A DNA stretch of 64,000 nucleotides. Source: Shouchella oshimensis (GTDB lineage Bacteria; Bacillota; Bacilli; Bacillales; Bacillaceae_D). The translations under genes were made by a program, and so were the position numbers. This document shows positions 61,003 to 64,000 of the stretch, piece after piece. The stretch spans positions 2,263,486 to 2,327,485 of the forward strand of contig NZ_KV917380.1 of assembly GCF_002019765.1 (NCBI RefSeq), written 5' to 3'. Every line of letters begins with the position of its first letter. Positions within the stretch are counted from its first letter, which is position 1. The notes beneath the pieces are model-generated. The model saw only the letters and a program-made list of their open reading frames with translations, ran no database searches and was not told the DNA's origin.

Positions 61003-62142
61003 TTAGTTTATATGCTCTTTGCTTCTTTTTGCTATCGGTATGATAAGCCCTATTAAACCTGCTAATGAAAACAGTGTGAAGGTTAAAGAATACGATAAGC
61101 TCTCAATTAGTTTTCCTGCTACAAAAGAACCTAGAGATTGCCCTATTCCTAATGCTAGAAAAGAAAGACTCACACCGGTAGATGGCATCATGTCATCCAT
61201 GCGGGTAGCCCAAACAATAAACAAACCTGTTAAAAAAATATAAGCCCCTCCAAACAATGCGGCTGATGAAAAAACGACAAGGCTGTGAGAAAGGTTCAAC
61301 AGCATCATTGAACTAAGTAAAACAATAAGAATAAGTCGATACGACCAAGATAAACCAATCCTTTGTATCAGACCTCCTGCTAAACCACCTACAATACCTG
61401 CCACGCCAATCACAAGCCAAAACAGAATACTTTCTGTTGCTGTAGCCCCATACTCAACGGTAAGAAAGCTTCTTCCAAACGTCCAATAAACAGAAGAAGT
61501 CATACCGATTACATATGAAGCGATAAGTAAGTACTTTGCCTGATTGATCGTATGAAACGGTTTTCTTTTTCTGTGTGGTGGCTTAGCTATTTTATCTAAA
61601 TCTGTAGTGGGAAAAGATAACACGTTCCAAATCAATACAGCCATACCTATACAAGCAAACAGCCAGAATGAGAGTCTCCATTGTTCAGTGAATAACAAAA
61701 CCACTGGTGCCGTCGCCATTAAGCCAAAACTTGTGCCGCTATTGATCCAAGTATTCCCTTGATCTACTTGCTTTTTAGGCAACAGTAGCTTAGCTTGTTG
61801 ACTTAGCGCCGGTGAAGCGAATCCACTCCCTAAACCAGCAATAAAAACGCCAAAGCTTACGTGTAAGAACGAATGGGCAGTCGCTATAGCCACTAAACCG
61901 ATAACGGCCGTTGTCCCTGCAATCACGTTAACACCCTTTGATCCAACTTTGTTCATTAATAAGGCTGAAAAGAAAAGTGCGAACGTGTACGCTACATACC
62001 CTAACGAACCGATAAGACCTCCTTCGCTTTCACTTATTTGTAGATCATTGGCTATATCCGGAAGAAATAATCCGAAATTCAACCTTGCCATCGCATACGT
62101 AACAGCGATCATAGCTAAGCCTGGCAACACTATTTTTAACAT
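61003..62142 (-). CDS. MFS transporter, YbfB/CynX-like
   Basis: A 379-residue, 12-helix protein. ATG 62142 (MLKIVLPGLAM) follows GAGGTGGAG; the frame to 62175 adds residues with no ribosome site. Signature AVTYAMARLNFGLFLPDI and ISESEGGLIGSLGYVAYTFA match the YbfB/YjiJ group. Function probably efflux. It shares an operator motif with the TetR gene upstream and is likely repressed by it. Confidence 0.87.
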   Translation of the reverse strand: MLKIVLPGLAMIAVTYAMARLNFGLFLPDIANDLQISESEGGLIGSLGYVAYTFALFFSALLMNKVGSKGVNVIAGTTAVIGLVAIATAHSFLHVSFGVFIAGLGSGFASPALSQQAKLLLPKKQVDQGNTWINSGTSFGLMATAPVVLLFTEQWRLSFWLFACIGMAVLIWNVLSFPTTDLDKIAKPPHRKRKPFHTINQAKYLLIASYVIGMTSSVYWTFGRSFLTVEYGATATESILFWLVIGVAGIVGGLAGGLIQRIGLSWSYRLILIVLLSSMMLLNLSHSLVVFSSAALFGGAYIFLTGLFIVWATRMDDMMPSTGVSLSFLALGIGQSLGSFVAGKLIESLSYSLTFTLFSLAGLIGLIIPIAKRSKEHIN

Positions 62143-62163
62143 GACTCCACCTCTTGAATTTGA

Positions 62164-62179
62164 TATAACGATCACTATA
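62164..62179. promoter_or_regulatory. TetR operator candidate upstream of the MFS gene
   Basis: TATAACGATCACTATA is an imperfect palindrome centred on GATC. Nearly the same 16 bp occur at 62764-62779, before the TetR gene. Confidence 0.6.
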
Positions 62180-62206
62180 CTTCTCTTTATAAAAAAACGT
62201 TGTTAC

Positions 62207-62743
62207 TTAATTAGTAAACAACGCTTTTAGTGCACCATTCACCTCAGTTGCAACTTCTTCAATGTCAAATACTTCAGCCATTGCCGTTGCACCCTCTAAT
62301 AGAATCATAACACGCACCGCCTCTTGGTTCGTGAATCCTTTATCGTGAATAAATTCTGTTAGTCGATGCTTATGCTGATCTGCGAATGAGACAATGGCAG
62401 AATGTCCAGCTTGAGCTAAGGAATATTCTTCTTTTGCTCGCAAAAACATACAACCATTGGAGCCATTGTCACGAATCCAACTTAAATGCGCCTCTGCTAG
62501 CGCATGCATAAAATCCTTTCCTGTCTTCTTTTCAGTAAACTGGTCTAACTTTTGTAAATACCTTGCTTCTCTTTTTTTTAAGATTTCAAGAACGAGTGCC
62601 TCTTTAGATTCGAAATGATTGTACATGGTCATTAATGAAATGCCTGATTCTTTAATGACTTGCTTAAGACCAACAGCATGGAATCCATGTCGATCAAATA
62701 AACGTTCCGATTGAGTCAGTAACTGCTCTCGCTTTTTACTCAA
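62207..62743 (-). CDS. TetR-family regulator
   Basis: A 178-residue protein. TTG 62743 lies 6 nt after GAGGTG; the ATG at 62761 precedes that site. HTH: LFDRHGFHAVGLKQVIKESG, ISLMTMYNHFESKEALVLEI. The C-terminal part resembles YxaF/LmrA-type repressors (NGCMFLRAKEEY). It lies 64 bp upstream of the MFS gene on the same strand and probably represses both. Confidence 0.9.
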   Translation of the reverse strand: MSKKREQLLTQSERLFDRHGFHAVGLKQVIKESGISLMTMYNHFESKEALVLEILKKREARYLQKLDQFTEKKTGKDFMHALAEAHLSWIRDNGSNGCMFLRAKEEYSLAQAGHSAIVSFADQHKHRLTEFIHDKGFTNQEAVRVMILLEGATAMAEVFDIEEVATEVNGALKALFTN

Positions 62744-62763
62744 CTTATTCACCTCTTTCATGA

Positions 62764-62779
62764 TAGAACGATCACTCTA
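62764..62779. promoter_or_regulatory. TetR operator candidate upstream of the TetR gene
   Basis: TAGAACGATCACTCTA is an imperfect palindrome that shares AACGATCACT and the flanking TA/TA with 62164-62179. Confidence 0.6.
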
Positions 62780-63106
62780 ATTAATGTAAAGGATGTATCT
62801 CGCTTTTGCAACCTTTACGCTAATGAAAATAAAAGACTAATTGTTATCCATTCATTCAAACATCGGTATGTAAGGTTAAAGATGAACTAATTTGTTGCCA
62901 GTGTGGGCTATTACAGCTGATTGCGATATTATATTTTATCGTTATCTAGATTAGTCGTTAGGTCATGTGTAAAAAGACTGTAAGCCAATTTTTAAAAAAG
63001 GAGCTAATCCTGTTTGTAAAATGGTTGTTTACCTGAGCAAACGTTTGATTAATCTATCATTTTTATGTATTATATGGTTAAAACGAAAAGGAACTTATTG
63101 GGGATT
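62780..63106. other. Intergenic region upstream of the LOV-STAS gene
   Basis: About 330 bp, AT-rich, without a gene of its own. The LOV frame is open from 63065; the segment 63065-63106 may be leader rather than coding. No clear promoter or repeat stands out. Confidence 0.45.
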
Positions 63107-63880
63107 ATGATTAATTTAGATGCGACTTTTTTCTCAAATAGTCTTGATTATACCGGGATTGGGATTGTTATAACAGATCCTAGTTTAAAAGATAATCCAA
63201 TTATTTTTATTAACCAAGGTTTTACGGATATTACACAATACCACCTAGAAGAGGTTATAGGAAGGAATTGTCGTTTTTTACAAGGTGAGGATACGAATAA
63301 AGATGAAATAGCGAAACTAAAACAGACATTGAGTCGCTTTGGCCGTTATAAAACGGAACTATTAAATTACAAAAAAGATGGTACCCCTTTTTGGAATGAG
63401 CTATCTATTGATCCTGCAAAAAACAATAAAGATGATAAAACGTATTTTGTCGGTGTCCAAAAAGACATTACGAAACGCAAAACAATTGAATTAGCTCATT
63501 TGGAAACGATAAAAGAATACGATCACCTGCCTTGCCCTATCATCCCCCTACTACATGATATAGGTGTGATGCCAATTGTTGGTTTAGTCACAAAAGGACG
63601 AATCTCCACTTTAATAGAGGCAACAAAGCGGAGTATTCATGATCATACCATCACAACACTTGCTGTAGATGTGAGCTGTATCAATAACGTTGATGAAGCA
63701 ACTTTTGAAGCACTTTTAGATCTACATGACCATCTTCATTCGGTCGGAACAAAAATGGTCGTTACTGGTTTAGCAGAACAGCAACTTGTGGCTCCACTTG
63801 ATATGCAGACCTTTTTAGCAAGTAAACTCAAGAGGGCAGCCTCTACTCAAGCGCTTTTATTGAAAATGAACGAAAAATAA
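63107..63880 (+). CDS. ytvA: LOV-STAS blue-light photoreceptor (YtvA-like)
   Basis: A 257-residue protein from ATG 63107; B. subtilis YtvA is 261. ATGs at 63065 and 63074 are open but would add residues absent in YtvA. LOV domain at about 12-120: GRNCRFLQG holds the flavin-binding Cys55, NYKKDGTPFWNELSIDP and YFVGVQKDITKRK complete it. STAS domain from about 145 (LVTKGRISTLIEA, TLAVDVSCINNVD, GTKMVVTGL). In B. subtilis it joins the stressosome and activates the general stress response under blue light. The repeat at 63892 follows directly. Confidence 0.92.
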   Translation: MINLDATFFSNSLDYTGIGIVITDPSLKDNPIIFINQGFTDITQYHLEEVIGRNCRFLQGEDTNKDEIAKLKQTLSRFGRYKTELLNYKKDGTPFWNELSIDPAKNNKDDKTYFVGVQKDITKRKTIELAHLETIKEYDHLPCPIIPLLHDIGVMPIVGLVTKGRISTLIEATKRSIHDHTITTLAVDVSCINNVDEATFEALLDLHDHLHSVGTKMVVTGLAEQQLVAPLDMQTFLASKLKRAASTQALLLKMNEK

Positions 63881-63891
63881 AGAGGCTGGGA

Positions 63892-64000
63892 CATAACGAA
63901 AAGTCGTATTTGAAAAGACGAATAGTCTAAACTATGCTGAGTAGCACCGCTACAGGAGGATCCTTCCGCTCATTTTCATAGAAAACAAACGACGAACGTT
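63892..64000. repeat. Intergenic repeat, copy 3 (core deleted, runs off the window)
   Basis: Starts GAGGCTGGGACATAACGA and follows copies 1 and 2 up to CTACAGGAGGATCCTTC, then jumps to CGCTCATTTTCATA and the hairpin arm GACGAACGTT. About 120 bp of the core are missing. It begins 11 bp after the ytvA-like stop. The 3' end lies outside the window. Confidence 0.85.

Noticed and set aside
1-64000. rRNA or tRNA genes
   Set aside because: No cloverleaf with a GTTCRA-type T loop and CCA end, nor rRNA-like conserved blocks, was noticed by eye; a covariance search was not possible.

Overview
The window reads as chromosomal DNA of a Bacillaceae bacterium, most likely an alkaliphile or halotolerant relative of Bacillus (Shouchella/Alkalihalobacillus-like; this placement is inference). 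Supporting signs are strong GGAGG ribosome sites with many TTG/GTG starts, moderate-to-low GC, very acidic secreted lipoproteins, a Rap-Phr quorum-sensing pair, a LOV-STAS YtvA-type photoreceptor, a YcbLMNO-like resistance module and YwqH/YwqI-type ESX cargo genes. No rRNA, tRNA, CRISPR array, transposase or integrase was seen.

Layout. 1-7.9 kb (minus): a copper and redox block with CopA ATPase, a CopD-like membrane protein, Sco, a c-type cytochrome lipoprotein, a YVTN propeller, a YtkA-like lipoprotein and a NosL-like lipoprotein cut by the window start. 8.0-9.4 kb: a PepSY membrane protein. 9.6-14.4 kb (minus): a nickel/peptide-type ABC importer with a fused double ATPase. 15.2-16.6 kb: a beta-helix lipoprotein. 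16.7-20.1 kb (plus): two-component system plus BcrAB-like ABC exporter. 20.3-21.8 kb: WYL regulator divergent from a VOC protein. 22.0-24.0 kb: serine hydrolase.

24.1-32.3 kb is an AT-rich accessory island. It holds a type VII secretion cargo cassette: a YwqI-like partner, an LXG protein, four small membrane proteins in an A-B-A-B order that look like immunity proteins, a PH-like protein and a YwqH-like protein. Remnants of toxin ends lie between the genes, and a decayed second copy of the hydrolase 5' end lies upstream. The island continues with an XRE regulator behind four evenly spaced palindromes and a TIR-domain protein.

32.3-42.3 kb: AraC/GyrI regulator, a DUF4352-like lipoprotein, a second serine hydrolase, a CGNR regulator with an asymmetric SMR efflux pair, a two-component system with two PepSY proteins, and a VOC gene broken by one stop codon. 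42.3-48.0 kb (minus): oligopeptide importer OppABCDF with a hairpin after oppA. 48.2-48.7 kb: three tiny overlapping membrane-protein genes. 49.0-53.7 kb: HxlR regulator and RidA, then an MMPL exporter with its TetR regulator and two identical 18-bp palindromes. 53.8-55.1 kb: rap and a phr whose product carries the same heptapeptide three times. 55.6-60.9 kb: an MFS exporter, then a D-galactonate block (IclR, aldolase, dehydratase, GntP permease) without a kinase. 61.0-62.8 kb: MFS exporter with TetR. 63.1-63.9 kb: LOV-STAS photoreceptor.

A roughly 270-bp intergenic repeat with inverted ends occurs three times (21.8, 42.0 and 63.9 kb), each time just after a plus-strand gene; the last copy lacks its core. 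Many starts were moved to internal codons preceded by a clear Shine-Dalgarno sequence; each case is stated in its entry.
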